Shown: positions 48,226 to 57,853, counted from the first letter of the stretch. The stretch is DNA of 64,000 bases from Tannerella serpentiformis (GCF_003033925.1 NZ_CP028365.1:2728001-2792000), one strand, 5' to 3'. A program made the numbers and translations. Notes: generated by a model from the letters alone, not told the origin.

Positions 48226-48487
48226 AATACACAGCGACGGGCTGTCGCAAAATTTGCAACGCTCAAAACACACTTCGACAGGCCGTCGCAGATTAGGAAA
48301 GCTCCGTCGAACACTTCGACAGGCTGTCGCAGATTAGGAAAGCTCCGTCGAACACTTCGACGGGCTGTCGCAGATTAGGAAAGCTCCGTCGAACACTTCG
48401 AGGGGCCGTCGCAGATTAGGAAAGCTCCGTCGAACACTTCGACGGGCTGTTGCAGATTTGAAACACGCTGTCGAACACTTCGACAGA
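48226..48487. repeat. Tandem array G: about 6.4 units of 41 bp
   Basis: Units start at 48226, 48267, 48308, 48349, 48390, 48431 and 48472 (partial). Each has two hairpins: TCGAA-CAC-TTCGA and CGACAG-G-CTGTCG. Variants CGACGG/CTGTCG and CGACAG/CCGTCG keep most pairs through G-T. The last partial unit ends 25-30 bp before the DUF6261-like start codon. Confidence 0.97.
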
Positions 48488-48514
48488 ATGACAACGACAT
48501 TAACTTATAAAGAG

Positions 48515-49420
48515 ATGAAAGCAATCAAGACAATTAATGGAACGTGGGGAGGACGCTTCCCACTCGGACTGCACGCCAATTTGCAGTCTACCCTTTACAC
48601 CCTGATCCATCCGATCACACCGGCTAAACTGCTGCTCGAGGCGTCGGACATCGACACTTGGAACGGCGGTATCCTCGAGGAAATGGAAATCGATCGCGAA
48701 GCCAAAAAGGCCGAAGAGACGGCCCTCCTCCGTGAGAAAGACGACACGCGCGACGAGATCCTCTGGGCCCTGATCCAAGAGACACGCCTGGCCGCCAAGT
48801 CGCCCATCAAAGAAAACCGTGCTCCTGGCGCCCGCTTGCTGATCGTGCTCAACACCTACAAAGACATCATCCGCGAGAACTACGCCTCCGAAACGGCTCA
48901 CATCAAGGCCCTGCTCAAGGACCTCGACAAGCCCGCCGCCGTGGCCGACCTGACTACGATCGGGCAGACCCGACTGGTGCAAATGCTTCGCACGGCCAAT
49001 GAGGAGTTCGACAGCCTCTACCTCAAGCGCCTCGACTTTGACGCTGGCATCAAGAAGTTGCCCTCCAGCGCCTCGGTGCGTCAGAAGAACGACAAGATGA
49101 CAGCCACCATCTTCCGTCACATCGAGACGGCTTACATGATGGCCACCTCAGACGACGACCGCAAGCTGATCGGCGACCTCATCGACCGCATCAACGCCGC
49201 CATTAACAAGACGAAGAACGTCTACAACACCTCTGGCAAGAGGAAAGAAGACGGCGAGCCGAAGCAGCCCAAGGAACCCAAGGAGCCTAAGCAGCCGAAG
49301 GATCCCAAGCCTACGCCCGACCCGAAACAACCGGAGCAGCCGAAGAAGCCGGACGAGAAGCCGAAGGATCCGAAGAAACCCGACGACGGTAATCCAGACA
49401 TCAAGCTGCCGGAAGAATAA
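48515..49420 (+). CDS. DUF6261-like protein with Lys/Pro tail ending NPDIKLPEE (paralogue 3)
   Basis: The product is 301 residues from ATG 48515 (MKAIKTINGTWGG). Upstream in-frame starts at 48488 (ATG) and 48458 (TTG) lie inside array G and are less likely. The product lacks a signal peptide and is mostly helical (RAPGARLLIVLNTYKDIIRE, DDRKLIGDLIDRINAAINKT). Residues 242-301 are the Lys/Pro tail (PKQPKEPKEPKQPKDPK...) ending DDGNPDIKLPEE, identical over the last 19 residues to paralogue 1. The 3' flank (GGCGTCCGGTAACCGGGTAG plus palindrome) matches the 3' flank of paralogue 1. Function is unknown. Confidence 0.82.
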   Translation: MKAIKTINGTWGGRFPLGLHANLQSTLYTLIHPITPAKLLLEASDIDTWNGGILEEMEIDREAKKAEETALLREKDDTRDEILWALIQETRLAAKSPIKENRAPGARLLIVLNTYKDIIRENYASETAHIKALLKDLDKPAAVADLTTIGQTRLVQMLRTANEEFDSLYLKRLDFDAGIKKLPSSASVRQKNDKMTATIFRHIETAYMMATSDDDRKLIGDLIDRINAAINKTKNVYNTSGKRKEDGEPKQPKEPKEPKQPKDPKPTPDPKQPEQPKKPDEKPKDPKKPDDGNPDIKLPEE

Positions 49421-49554
49421 GGCGTCCGGTAACCGGGTAGGGGCGTATTGCATACGCCCTACCACACGGACCCGAAAGGGGCCGAATGATCCGACAACCG
49501 GGTACATGTGGGGCGTATGCAATACGCCCCTACCGCCTGCCGGAGGAATAAGGG
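49421..49554 (+). repeat. Palindrome cassette after paralogue 3, ending in a second copy of the gene's 3' end
   Basis: Palindromes with arms GGGGCGTAT/ATACGCCC(C) occur at 49440-49459 and 49511-49531, joined by CCACACGGACCC and CCGAATGATC sequence like that in 9088-9652. At 49538-49554 CTGCCGGAGGAATAAGG repeats the LPEE-stop end of the DUF6261-like genes without the rest of the gene. Confidence 0.85.
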
Positions 49555-49566
49555 TAACCTAAACGC

Positions 49567-49606
49567 AAAAATGCCGGACACCCCCCAGTGGGTGCCCGGC
49601 ATTTTT
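49567..49606 (+). terminator. Terminator before the ketoacyl synthase gene
   Basis: AAAAATGCCGGACACC pairs with GGGTGCCCGGCATTTTT (one bulge). Confidence 0.88.
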
Positions 49607-49644
49607 GTATCCGTGCGCACAGCGGCTCCCAGCAAAAGCAGACC

Positions 49645-49652
49645 TACTTTTG
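49645..49652 (+). promoter_or_regulatory. -7 promoter box for the ketoacyl synthase gene
   Basis: TACTTTTG matches TAnnTTTG, 22 bp before the ATG at 49675. Confidence 0.55.
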
Positions 49653-49674
49653 CCCCCCTACATATATAGATCCT

Positions 49675-50910
49675 ATGAACAGAGCAGTCATCACCGGCCT
49701 GGGCATCTACTCCTGCCTGGGCACCACGCTCGACGCCGTCGAGCAATCCCTCCGCGAGGGACGGTCGGGCATCACCCTCGACCCCCAGCGCAAAGACCTC
49801 GGCTTCCGGTCGGCACTCACCGCCCAACTCGACACGCCCGACCTCAAGGGCGAACTCAGCCGCAGCCAACGCACCTACATGCCCGAACAAGCCAAGTACG
49901 CCTACGTCGCCACCCGCGACGCCCTCCGTCAGGCCGGCCTCGACGCCGACTACATCGACCGCCACGACGTGGGCATCCTCTACGGCAACGACAGCACGGC
50001 CGAGGCCGTCGTCCACAGCATGGACCTCCTCCGCGAGAAGCGCGACACGACGCTCATCGGCTCCGGCTCCATCTTCCAATCGATGAACTCCACCGTCACG
50101 ATGAACCTCTCCTGCATCTTCCGCCTCCGCGGCATCAACCTCACCATCTCCGGCGCCTGCGCCAGCGGTGCGCATGCCATCGGACTCGGCGCACTGCTCA
50201 TCCGGCAGGGCTTGCAGGAGTGCATCATCTGCGGCGGTGCGCAGGAGGTCAACCCCACGGCCGTCGGCAGCTTCGACGGCATCGGCGCCTTCTCCACCCG
50301 CGAGAGCGACCCGACGCGCGCCTCCCGCCCCTTCGACCGCGACCGCGACGGGCTCGTGCCCGGTGGCGGTGCCGCCACCGTCGTTCTGGAGAGCTATGAG
50401 CACGCCCGACGCCGTGGCGCGACGATCCTCGCCGAGGTGCTCGGCTACGGCTTCTCGTCCAACGGCGACCACATCTCCGTGCCCAACGTCGACGGTCCCC
50501 TGCGCTCCCTTCGCATGGCCGTGGCCGACGCCGGCGTGCCGCTCGAAAGCATCGGTTACATCAATGCCCACGCCACCTCCACCCCCGTCGGCGACCGCAA
50601 CGAGGCTCGCGCCCTCACCGCCCTCTTCGACGGTCACACCATGCCGCCCGTCACCTCTACCAAGTCCATGACCGGCCACGAGATGTGGATGGCCGGCGCC
50701 TCCGAGGTCGTTTACTCCCTGCTCATGATGCGCGGCCAGTTCATCGCCCCCCACCTCAACTTCGAGCACCCGGACGACGACACCGCCCCGCTCCGCATCC
50801 CCACCGAGCGCCTCGACGACTACGCCTTCGACACCTTCCTCTCCAACTCCTTCGGCTTCGGCGGCACCAACTCCACGCTCGTCATCGGGAGAACTAAAAA
50901 CGAAAAGTGA
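49675..50910 (+). CDS. Beta-ketoacyl-ACP synthase (KAS I/II, FabB/FabF-like)
   Basis: The 411-residue enzyme starts at MNRAVITGLGIYSCLG. A longer frame from 49588 runs through the terminator and promoter and is rejected. The complete Cys-His-His triad is present: Cys162 in ISGACASG, His in NAHATSTPVGD and His in KSMTGHEMW, with the C-terminal NSFGFGGTNSTLV loop. The family condenses malonyl-ACP with an acyl chain. It is probably not the main fatty-acid KAS, because it is paired with a CrtI/retinol-saturase-like oxidoreductase instead of acpP. A specialised lipid or polyene pathway is inferred. Confidence 0.88.
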   Translation: MNRAVITGLGIYSCLGTTLDAVEQSLREGRSGITLDPQRKDLGFRSALTAQLDTPDLKGELSRSQRTYMPEQAKYAYVATRDALRQAGLDADYIDRHDVGILYGNDSTAEAVVHSMDLLREKRDTTLIGSGSIFQSMNSTVTMNLSCIFRLRGINLTISGACASGAHAIGLGALLIRQGLQECIICGGAQEVNPTAVGSFDGIGAFSTRESDPTRASRPFDRDRDGLVPGGGAATVVLESYEHARRRGATILAEVLGYGFSSNGDHISVPNVDGPLRSLRMAVADAGVPLESIGYINAHATSTPVGDRNEARALTALFDGHTMPPVTSTKSMTGHEMWMAGASEVVYSLLMMRGQFIAPHLNFEHPDDDTAPLRIPTERLDDYAFDTFLSNSFGFGGTNSTLVIGRTKNEK

Positions 50911-51029
50911 AAAGTGAAAAGTGCCCCGACCCTCCTTCTAACTACTGCGGCTTTAGCCGCATAACTACCCGGGGCGGGCACAAGGCCCGCCCCTACTACC
51001 GCGCCGAAGGCGCATAACTACCCCTATTC
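50911..51029. repeat. Short hairpins between the ketoacyl synthase and oxidoreductase genes
   Basis: TGCGGCTTTAGCCGCA, GGGGCGGGC-ACAAG-GCCCGCCCC and GCGCCGAAGGCGC hairpins are separated by CATAACTAC repeats. The last one recurs as GCGCCGCAAGGCGC near 52640. Confidence 0.75.
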
Positions 51030-52523
51030 ATGCACGACATCATCATCATCGGTAGCGGTCTGGGCGGACTCGCCTCAGGCGCCATCCTCGCACGGCACGG
51101 CATGAGCGTCTGCGTTCTCGAGCAGCACACCCAGGCCGGCGGCTGCCTCCAGTCTTTCCACCGCGGCGGCGCCACGTTCGACACCGGCTTCCACTGCGTC
51201 GGCGGACTCCGCCCCGGCGAAGTGCTCCATCCCTACTTCCGCCACTTGCGGCTGCTCGACCTCCCTTGGGTACAGATGGACGAAGCGTGTTTTGAGGAGA
51301 TACATATCGGTGACGATGTCTACGCTTTTGCGCAGGGTCGCGAACGCTTCATCGAGACCCTCGCGGAGCGTTTCCCCACCGAGCGCGCCGGCCTCGAGGC
51401 GTTCATGGACATGCTCGAAAGCACGGGTCACTCATTGGCTCACCTCTTTGACGACGTCGACACCGCCCGCGCTCATACGCGGGAGCGCTTCGGCCAGTCG
51501 GCCTACGCCTTCCTCCAGCGCACCATCACCGACCCTCGCCTGCGCAGCGTCCTCTCCGGCGCGTCGATGAAGATGGAGCTTCACGCCGACGCCCTACCGC
51601 TCTACACCTTCGCCCAGATCAACAACTCATACATCCAAAGCGCCTGGCGACTGCGTGGCGGTGGCGAGCCCATCGTCCGCCGACTCGTCGAGCAGATCGA
51701 GGCTGCCGGCGGCACAGTGCGTACCCGTGCCCGCGTCACGCGTCTCATCGCCGCCGACGGTCGCCTCACGGCCGCCGAGCTCTCGGACGGCGAACGCGTC
51801 GAGGGCCGCACCTTCATCTCCGACCTTCACCCCGCGCTCACTGTCGGGCTCATCCCGTCCGACAGCGGCCTCCTCCGACGGGTCTACCGCCAGCGCATTG
51901 AGTCGCTCCAAAACACGTTCGGCTTCTTCACCCTACATCTCCATGCGCCCGACACCCCCATCCCATACCTCAACCGCAACGTCAGCATCTACGACGACTA
52001 CGAATCGCTCTGGCACAACGACCGCAGCGACATCTCCCCCAGCTATCTCATCTCCTGCCGTCCGCCGGACACACCCGACTTGCGCACCGTCACCACGCTC
52101 GACGTCCTGCACCCCATCACGCCCCGCATCAACAGCCTCCTCGCTTGGGACACCAAGGATTATCGACAAAACCCCAGATACAACGCTTGGAAGTCCGTAT
52201 CGGCGGAGCTATGCGAGCAGAGACTCCGCGAACACGCCGCCCTCCCGCCCGACTTTACGATTGAGCGCGTGACCACCTCCACGCCCCGGACTTACCATCG
52301 CTACACGGGCACGCCCCGCGGCTCAGCCTACGGCATCCGCCGTGACTGTCGCGACCTGCCGCGCACGCTTCTCTCGCCGCGCACCCCCATCCCGAACCTC
52401 CTCCAGACGGGTCAGAGCGTGAACGTGCACGGCGTGCTCGGCGTCACCGTCACCGCCTTCCTCACCTCGGCCGAGCTTCTCGGTCGCGAGACGATACGCC
52501 GTATGCTGGTGGGGAGGGAGTAG
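51030..52523 (+). CDS. CrtI/retinol-saturase-like FAD-dependent oxidoreductase
   Basis: The 497-residue protein has an N-terminal FAD/NAD Rossmann motif DIIIIGSGLGGLASGAILARHG, the following acidic strand end VCVLEQHTQAGGCLQSF, and the phytoene-desaturase-like C-terminal signature LLQTGQSVNVHGVLGVTVTAFLTSAELLG. The middle has GGGEPIVRRLVEQIEAAGGTVRTRARV, typical of the family. It is thought to reduce or desaturate polyene or isoprenoid-like substrates. The gene follows the ketoacyl synthase in the same direction, so both may act on one lipid-like product. Confidence 0.87.
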   Translation: MHDIIIIGSGLGGLASGAILARHGMSVCVLEQHTQAGGCLQSFHRGGATFDTGFHCVGGLRPGEVLHPYFRHLRLLDLPWVQMDEACFEEIHIGDDVYAFAQGRERFIETLAERFPTERAGLEAFMDMLESTGHSLAHLFDDVDTARAHTRERFGQSAYAFLQRTITDPRLRSVLSGASMKMELHADALPLYTFAQINNSYIQSAWRLRGGGEPIVRRLVEQIEAAGGTVRTRARVTRLIAADGRLTAAELSDGERVEGRTFISDLHPALTVGLIPSDSGLLRRVYRQRIESLQNTFGFFTLHLHAPDTPIPYLNRNVSIYDDYESLWHNDRSDISPSYLISCRPPDTPDLRTVTTLDVLHPITPRINSLLAWDTKDYRQNPRYNAWKSVSAELCEQRLREHAALPPDFTIERVTTSTPRTYHRYTGTPRGSAYGIRRDCRDLPRTLLSPRTPIPNLLQTGQSVNVHGVLGVTVTAFLTSAELLGRETIRRMLVGRE

Positions 52524-52560
52524 GGGTACCCGGCCAACTTGGCCGGCGCCCCGCTCGCAC

Positions 52561-52610
52561 CTTGACTTTCTTTTCGTCCCTTTTCTTGTGTCAAGACAGG
52601 AACAGGAGGC
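52561..52610 (+). repeat. REP-like pyrimidine-rich element (third copy)
   Basis: CTTGAC (52561-52566) and GTCAAG (52590-52595) flank TTTCTTTTCGTCCCTTTTCT. It belongs to the same family as the inverted pair at 22108-22347. Confidence 0.6.
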
Positions 52611-52672
52611 GAACAAGAGAAGAGTATCCACTAACCACCGCGCCGCAAGGCGCATAATAACTACCTGCAACA

Positions 52673-53501
52673 ATGAACCTTTTCCGCATCGCCCGGCAGG
52701 CACTCGCCCTCGTCCTGCTTGTGGCCGTCACCGAGCGAGGGCTTGCTCAAGCTGACACCGCCGACCGCTACACCCAAACGCGCACCATCGGCGACGGCGT
52801 CACCGTCACCTGGATCCGCGACAACGCCGCCGACCACACCATGGCCCGCAGCCTGTTCGTCGACACCCCGGACAGCGTCATGGCGCGCCTCGGCCTGACC
52901 GACGGCGTGCCCGCCACCATCAGCACCTTCCTCGTCGAGACCGGCGGCCGGATCATCCTCTTCGACACCGGCTACGGCTTCCCCGACAGCCGACGCGCTG
53001 CGTCGCCTCGGGCACGACCCGTCCGAGATCGACCTCGTCTACCTCACCCACTTCCACCGCGACCACATCGGCGGACTGATGCACGGCGACACGGCAGCCT
53101 TCCCCCACGCCGAGGTCTACGCCTCGCGCCCGGAGTATGACGCCTGGATGGCCATGCCGCCCGACCGGAACGCACAGCAGGTGAAGACCATGAACGCCTA
53201 CCGCGACCGCCTGCATCTCTTTGCCTTCGGCGACACGTTGCCCGGCGGCGTCCTCACCATCGATGCCGTCGGTCACACGCCCGGCCACACTGCCTATCGC
53301 GTCGGCCGGCTGCTCATCATCGGCGACCTGATCCACGGCGCCGCCCTGCAACTCGAGCGCCCGGAGTACAGCACGTCCTACGACATGGACCGACCCGCCG
53401 CCGCCCGCACCCGTCGTCGCATCCTCGACTATGCCCGCCGCGAGGGACTCGTCATGGCCGGTATGCACCTGCCCCCGCCCGCCCTCCTGCCCTCCCGGTG
53501 A
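52673..53501 (+). pseudogene. Exported metallo-beta-lactamase-fold hydrolase, frameshifted
   Basis: The gene starts with a signal peptide (LALVLLVAVTERGLAQA) and proceeds through ISTFLVETGGRIILFDTGYGFPDS. Near 52985-52995 the frame changes: the continuation LRRLGHDPSEIDLVYLTHFHRDHIGGL, with the HxHxDH zinc motif, is in another frame, followed by MHGDTAAFPHAEVYASRPEY, GHTPGHTAYRVG and IIGDLIHGAAL to the stop at 53501. All metal-binding motifs are intact, so one inserted base (or two deleted) is the only visible lesion. It is either a recent pseudogene or a sequencing error. The likely ancestral product is a periplasmic MBL-fold hydrolase of about 275 residues. Confidence 0.85.
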
Positions 53502-53562
53502 TCTCCCCCCCGGGGGAGGGCGCACCAGAAGCGGCCTCTCTTTGCGGATATTAAAATCAGGG

Positions 53563-53570
53563 TACTTTTA
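53563..53570 (+). promoter_or_regulatory. -7 promoter box for glyA
   Basis: TACTTTTA differs from TAnnTTTG only at the last base and lies 69 bp before the glyA ATG. Confidence 0.4.
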
Positions 53571-53638
53571 CGCCCCGTTAAAGAATCAATAATCACTATT
53601 CAAGTCACGTAAGACGTAATCGTAAACAGAGTATTTCT

Positions 53639-54919
53639 ATGAGAAGAGACAAAGCAATCTTCGAGATTATCGAACGCGAACATCAGCGTCAGCTGAAAGG
53701 TATTGAGCTGATCGCTTCAGAGAATTTTGTCAGCGACGAGGTCATGCAGGCCATGGGCAGTTGCCTGACGAACAAGTATGCCGAAGGATACCCCGGCAAG
53801 CGCTACTATGGCGGTTGCGAGGTGGTGGACGAGAGCGAAACGCTGGCCATTGAGCGGCTGAAGAAGCTCTTCGGCGCCGAATGGGTCAACGTGCAGCCGC
53901 ACTCCGGCGCACAGGCTAACGCTGCCGTCTTCCTGGCGGTGCTCAACGCTGGCGACACCTTCCTCGGCCTTAACCTCTCGCACGGCGGACACCTCTCGCA
54001 CGGTTCGCCCGTCAACAGCTCGGGCATCCTCTACCACGCCCTGGAGTACAACGTGAAGGAGGAGACGGGCCGCGTGGACTACGACCAGATGGAAGAAGTG
54101 GCCCTCCGCGAGCGTCCGAAACTGATCGTCGGCGGCGCCTCGGCCTACTCCCGCGACTGGGACTACAAGCGCATGCGTGAGATCGCCGACAAGATCGGCG
54201 CCCTGCTCATGATCGACATGGCACACCCCGCCGGACTCGTCGCTGCCGGACTGCTCAACAATCCGCTTCAGTACGCCCACATCGTCACCTCTACGACCCA
54301 CAAAACCCTGCGCGGACCGCGCGGTGGCGTCATCCTTTTAGGTAAGGACTTCGACAACCCGTGGGGCAAGAAGACGCCGAAAGGCGAGGTGAAGAAGATG
54401 TCGCAGCTGCTCGACTCGGCCGTCTTCCCCGGCATTCAGGGCGGACCGCTGGAGCACGTCATTGCCGCCAAGGCCGTGGCCTTCGAGGAGGCGCTGCAGC
54501 CCGAATACAAGACCTACCAGACGCAGGTGAAGAAGAACGCCGCCGTCATGGCCCAGGCCTTCGTCGACAAGGGTTACAAGATCATCTCCGGCGGAACGGA
54601 CAACCACAGCATGCTCATCGACCTGCGCACGAAGTTCCCCGACCTCACCGGTAAGGTGGCCGAAAAGGCGCTCGTGGCCGCGGACATCACGGTGAACAAG
54701 AACATGGTGCCTTTCGACAGCCGTTCGCCGTTCCAGACCTCCGGTATCCGTATCGGTACCCCGGCCATCACCACCCGCGGCGCTAAGGAGTCGCTCATGG
54801 GTGAGATTGTCGAGATGATCGACACGGTGCTCTCCAAACCGACGTGCGACACCACCATCGCCTCCGTTCGCGAGAAGGTGAACCACACGATGAAGGAGTA
54901 CCCCATTTTCGCTTGGTAA
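53639..54919 (+). CDS. glyA: Serine hydroxymethyltransferase
   Basis: The 426-residue PLP enzyme converts serine and tetrahydrofolate to glycine and 5,10-methylene-tetrahydrofolate in the cytoplasm. Motifs are the N-terminal [18 protein letters not shown], the [17 protein letters not shown] loop, [11 protein letters not shown], the PLP-lysine sequence [14 protein letters not shown] with K222, and VNKNMVPFD...[15 protein letters not shown]. It has normal length. It is a single-gene unit with its own promoter and a strong terminator. Confidence 0.97.
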   Translation: MRRDKAIFEIIEREHQRQLKGIELIASENFVSDEVMQAMGSCLTNKYAEGYPGKRYYGGCEVVDESETLAIERLKKLFGAEWVNVQPHSGAQANAAVFLAVLNAGDTFLGLNLSHGGHLSHGSPVNSSGILYHALEYNVKEETGRVDYDQMEEVALRERPKLIVGGASAYSRDWDYKRMREIADKIGALLMIDMAHPAGLVAAGLLNNPLQYAHIVTSTTHKTLRGPRGGVILLGKDFDNPWGKKTPKGEVKKMSQLLDSAVFPGIQGGPLEHVIAAKAVAFEEALQPEYKTYQTQVKKNAAVMAQAFVDKGYKIISGGTDNHSMLIDLRTKFPDLTGKVAEKALVAADITVNKNMVPFDSRSPFQTSGIRIGTPAITTRGAKESLMGEIVEMIDTVLSKPTCDTTIASVREKVNHTMKEYPIFAW

Positions 54920-54964
54920 ACAGATCTCCCCGAGAGGGGTACTATTTTTAGCTTAGCTCATGTT

Positions 54965-55003
54965 GGCATGCTTCCCGCGTTTGTCGGGAGGCATGCCTTT
55001 TTT
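54965..55003 (+). terminator. Terminator after glyA
   Basis: GGCATGC-TTCCCG and CGGGA-GGCATGCC pair over a short loop and run into TTTTTT. Confidence 0.92.
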
Positions 55004-55007
55004 GAGG

Positions 55008-55337
55008 GTGACTCTGCGGCGAAACCGTCCGGGAACGGTCCGGAAACAGTGATTCTGCGGTGAAACCGTTCGGGAACGATCCAGAAACCGTGATTCTGCG
55101 GTGAAACCGTTCGGGAACGGTCCAGAAACCGTGATTCTACGGCGAAACCGTTCGGGAATGGTTTAGAAACCGTGTTTCTGCGGTGAAACCGTCCGGTAAC
55201 GATCCAGAAACCGTGATTCTACGGCGAAACCGTTCGGGAATGGTCTGGAAACAGTGATTCTGGAGCGAAACCGTTCGGGAATGGTCTGGAAACATTGATT
55301 CTGGGGCGAAACCGTTCGGGAACGGTTCGGAAACCGA
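55008..55337. repeat. Tandem array H: 8 units of exactly 41 bp
   Basis: Units start at 55008 and every 41 bp to 55295. The main palindrome is ACCGTTC-GG-GAACGGT (GAATGGT in several units, kept by a G-T pair). A second one, CAGAA...TTCTG, bridges unit borders. Their centres are about half a unit apart. It lies between the glyA terminator and the promoter of the GT2 gene. Confidence 0.97.
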
Positions 55338-55384
55338 GTCGGCACGCCGCGGGGGGGCGCAAAAGGGGCGCCAAACAATCTTTC

Positions 55385-55392
55385 TACTTTTG
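55385..55392 (+). promoter_or_regulatory. -7 promoter box for the GT2 gene
   Basis: TACTTTTG matches TAnnTTTG, 91 bp before the ATG at 55483. Confidence 0.5.
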
Positions 55393-55482
55393 GCCCGTGA
55401 AAATCAAAGAAGAAAACAGGGCCACGTTCCTCCCTCCGACCTCGTGCGCGGCGGTGGAGACGCCCGACAAACAATAACCAGT

Positions 55483-56229
55483 ATGGAAACGGACAGCATC
55501 GTCATCATCCCGACGTACAACGAAAAAGAGAACATCGAAAACATCCTCCGCGTCGTCTTCGGCTTGGAGAAGGCCTTCCACGTATTGATCATCGACGACG
55601 GCTCGCCCGACGGCACGGCCGACATCGTCAAACGCCTCCAGCGCGAGTTTCCCGGGCGGCTGCATCTGGTCGAACGCAGCGGCAAGCAGGGCCTCGGCAC
55701 GGCCTACATCTGCGGTTTTAAGTGGGCCATCGAGCACGGCTACGACTTCATTTTTGAGATGGACGCCGACTTCAGCCACAACCCCCAAGACCTGCTTCGG
55801 CTCTACGCCGCCTGCACCGAACAGGGCGCCGACGTGGCCGTCGGATCGCGCTACTGCAACGGCGTGAACGTGGTCAACTGGCCCCTCGGGCGCGTGCTCA
55901 TGTCGTACTACGCCTCGGCCTACGTCCGCTTCGTGACCGGCCTCAAGGTGCACGATACCACCGCCGGATTCAAGTGCTACCGCCGCCAGGTGCTCGAAAC
56001 CATCGAACTCGACAAAATCCGTTTCAAGGGCTACGCCTTCCAGATCGAAATGAAATACACCGCCCACCGCTGCGGATTCAAGATCGTGGAGGTGCCCATC
56101 GTCTTCGTCAACCGCGTGCTGGGGACATCCAAAATGAACTCATCCATCTTCGGCGAGGCGCTCTTCGGCGTACTCCGGCTCAAGTGGCAGGGCTTCTTCA
56201 GGAAATATCCACAGAAGAAAGTCGGATAA
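55483..56229 (+). CDS. Polyprenol-monophosphomannose synthase-like family 2 glycosyltransferase
   Basis: The 248-residue protein starts at METDSIVIIPTYNEKENI; the longer frame from 55390 begins in the promoter and is rejected. GT-A motifs are IIPTYNEKENIENIL, IIDDGSPDGTADIV, KQGLGTAYICGFKWAI, FEMDADFSHNP and the RGARYCNG-equivalent VGSRYCNG. No membrane anchor is present, so it is the short, soluble DPM1-like form. It is expected to transfer a sugar (mannose by family) to polyprenyl phosphate at the inner membrane, giving donors for extracytoplasmic glycosylation. It is followed by pyrC, with a strong terminator in between. Confidence 0.9.
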   Translation: METDSIVIIPTYNEKENIENILRVVFGLEKAFHVLIIDDGSPDGTADIVKRLQREFPGRLHLVERSGKQGLGTAYICGFKWAIEHGYDFIFEMDADFSHNPQDLLRLYAACTEQGADVAVGSRYCNGVNVVNWPLGRVLMSYYASAYVRFVTGLKVHDTTAGFKCYRRQVLETIELDKIRFKGYAFQIEMKYTAHRCGFKIVEVPIVFVNRVLGTSKMNSSIFGEALFGVLRLKWQGFFRKYPQKKVG

Positions 56230-56243
56230 ACAACCCGTAAACG

Positions 56244-56288
56244 CGGGGGGCGCACATCCTCATAATGGACGCGCCCCCCGTTCTTTTT
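56244..56288 (+). terminator. Terminator after the GT2 gene
   Basis: CGGGGGGCGC (56244-56253) pairs perfectly with GCGCCCCCCG (56271-56280), followed by TTCTTTTT. Confidence 0.9.
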
Positions 56289-56361
56289 GCCCATATGAGA
56301 GGTTCCCCCTCTACATCTAACTACCCTATACTACCCTATACTACCCCCTACGATTCCTTAT

Positions 56362-57699
56362 ATGAAGACATTGATTCAAGACGCCGTGATCATCAACGAG
56401 GGACGCTCGTTTGTCGGATCGGTACTGATCGACGGCGCATTCGTCGCCGCGGTCTATGAAGAAGGCGAGACGCCGCGCGCGGATGGCGCCACCGTGATCA
56501 ACGCCCGCGGCCAATGGCTGCTGCCCGGCGTGATCGACGACCATGTGCATTTCCGCGAACCCGGCATGACGCACAAGGGCACCATCGCCAGCGAGAGTCG
56601 TGCGGCCGTGGCCGGCGGCGTGACTACCTTCATGGACATGCCCAACACGAACCCCAAGACCGTCACACGGCGCGAATGGGAGTGGAAGATGGCGCGCGCG
56701 GCCGATACATCGGCGGCCAACTACGCCTTCTACTTCGGCGGATCGGACGACAACGCCGACGAGATCCGTCGCCTCGACCCCACCCGCGTGCCCGGCCTCA
56801 AGCTCTTCCTCGGATCCTCCACCGGCAACGGCGCCATGAACGCCGACACCGTCCGCCGCATCTTTGGCGAGACCGACCTGCCCATCGCCGTCCACGCCGA
56901 AGAGGAATCCATCATCGAGCGCAATCGCGAGCGCTACATCAACCTCATGGGCGAGGATCTGCCGCCCGCCTTTCACACCAAGATCCGCAACGCCGAAGCC
57001 TGCTACGCCAGTTCGTCGCGCGTTGTCGAGTTGGCCGACAAGATGGGCGTGCGTCTGCACGTGCTCCACGTCTCCACCGAGCGCGAGCTTTCGCTCTTCG
57101 CCACCGGTCGGCCATTGACGGAGAAGAAGATCACGGCCGAGGTCTGCGTGCATCACCTCTGGTTCACCGACGCCGATTATGCCACCTACGGCAACCGCAT
57201 CAAGTGGAACCCCTCGATCAAGTCGTTCGACGACCGCGAGACGCTTCGTCACGCCCTCCTCACGGGTGCCATTGACATCGTCGCTACCGATCACGCGCCG
57301 CATTTACCGGCCGAGAAAGAAGGATCGTGCCTCACGGCCGCGTCCGGTGGGCCGATGGTGCAGCACACGTTGGTGGCTATGCTTGAGCTGGCCGCGCGCG
57401 GCGTCGTAACACGTGAGCAGGTGGTGCAGAAGATGGCGCACAATCCCGCCGACCTCTTCCACATCGACCGCCGCGGCTACATCCGTCCGGGCTATTACGC
57501 CGACCTTGTGCTGGTCGACCCGACGTCACCGTGGCGCGTCACACGCGAGAATTTGCTCTACCACTGCGGATGGTCGCCGATGGAAGGCCAGACTTTCCAG
57601 CACGCCGTGCGGATGACGTTCGTCAACGGTCAGCCGGCCTACGCCGATGGCCGCGTGTCGGACACCGTACGAGGCATGGCCGTGCAATTCGTCCGGTAA
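56362..57699 (+). CDS. pyrC: Dihydroorotase (class I)
   Basis: The 445-residue enzyme cyclises carbamoyl-aspartate to dihydroorotate in pyrimidine synthesis. Metal-binding and substrate motifs are [26 protein letters not shown], the lysine region [12 protein letters not shown] (carboxylated Lys), the histidine in [18 protein letters not shown], and [16 protein letters not shown] with the catalytic Asp. Length and motif set are normal. It is the last chromosomal gene before the prophage and ends at a terminator at 57854-57893. Confidence 0.95.
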   Translation: MKTLIQDAVIINEGRSFVGSVLIDGAFVAAVYEEGETPRADGATVINARGQWLLPGVIDDHVHFREPGMTHKGTIASESRAAVAGGVTTFMDMPNTNPKTVTRREWEWKMARAADTSAANYAFYFGGSDDNADEIRRLDPTRVPGLKLFLGSSTGNGAMNADTVRRIFGETDLPIAVHAEEESIIERNRERYINLMGEDLPPAFHTKIRNAEACYASSSRVVELADKMGVRLHVLHVSTERELSLFATGRPLTEKKITAEVCVHHLWFTDADYATYGNRIKWNPSIKSFDDRETLRHALLTGAIDIVATDHAPHLPAEKEGSCLTAASGGPMVQHTLVAMLELAARGVVTREQVVQKMAHNPADLFHIDRRGYIRPGYYADLVLVDPTSPWRVTRENLLYHCGWSPMEGQTFQHAVRMTFVNGQPAYADGRVSDTVRGMAVQFVR

Positions 57700-57853
57700 G
57701 TAGAAAATACGGGACGAGCAAATTCTCAAAACATGTTGTAGAACAGGTTCGAAAATTTGCAGGCCTATCAGCTTTGCCCCTTCTTTGCGGGCAGATAACC
57801 AGAACAATCTTTACGCCTTATTCATGATACCCGAAAAAGATTTGGAGTTTTGG

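Noticed and set aside
49588-49674. Longer N-terminus of the ketoacyl synthase
   Set aside because: It would begin inside the upstream terminator and contain the promoter; the family starts at MNRAVITGLG.
55390-55482. Longer N-terminus of the GT2 glycosyltransferase
   Set aside because: It would start within the -7 promoter box; the conserved protein begins METDSIVIIPTYNE.
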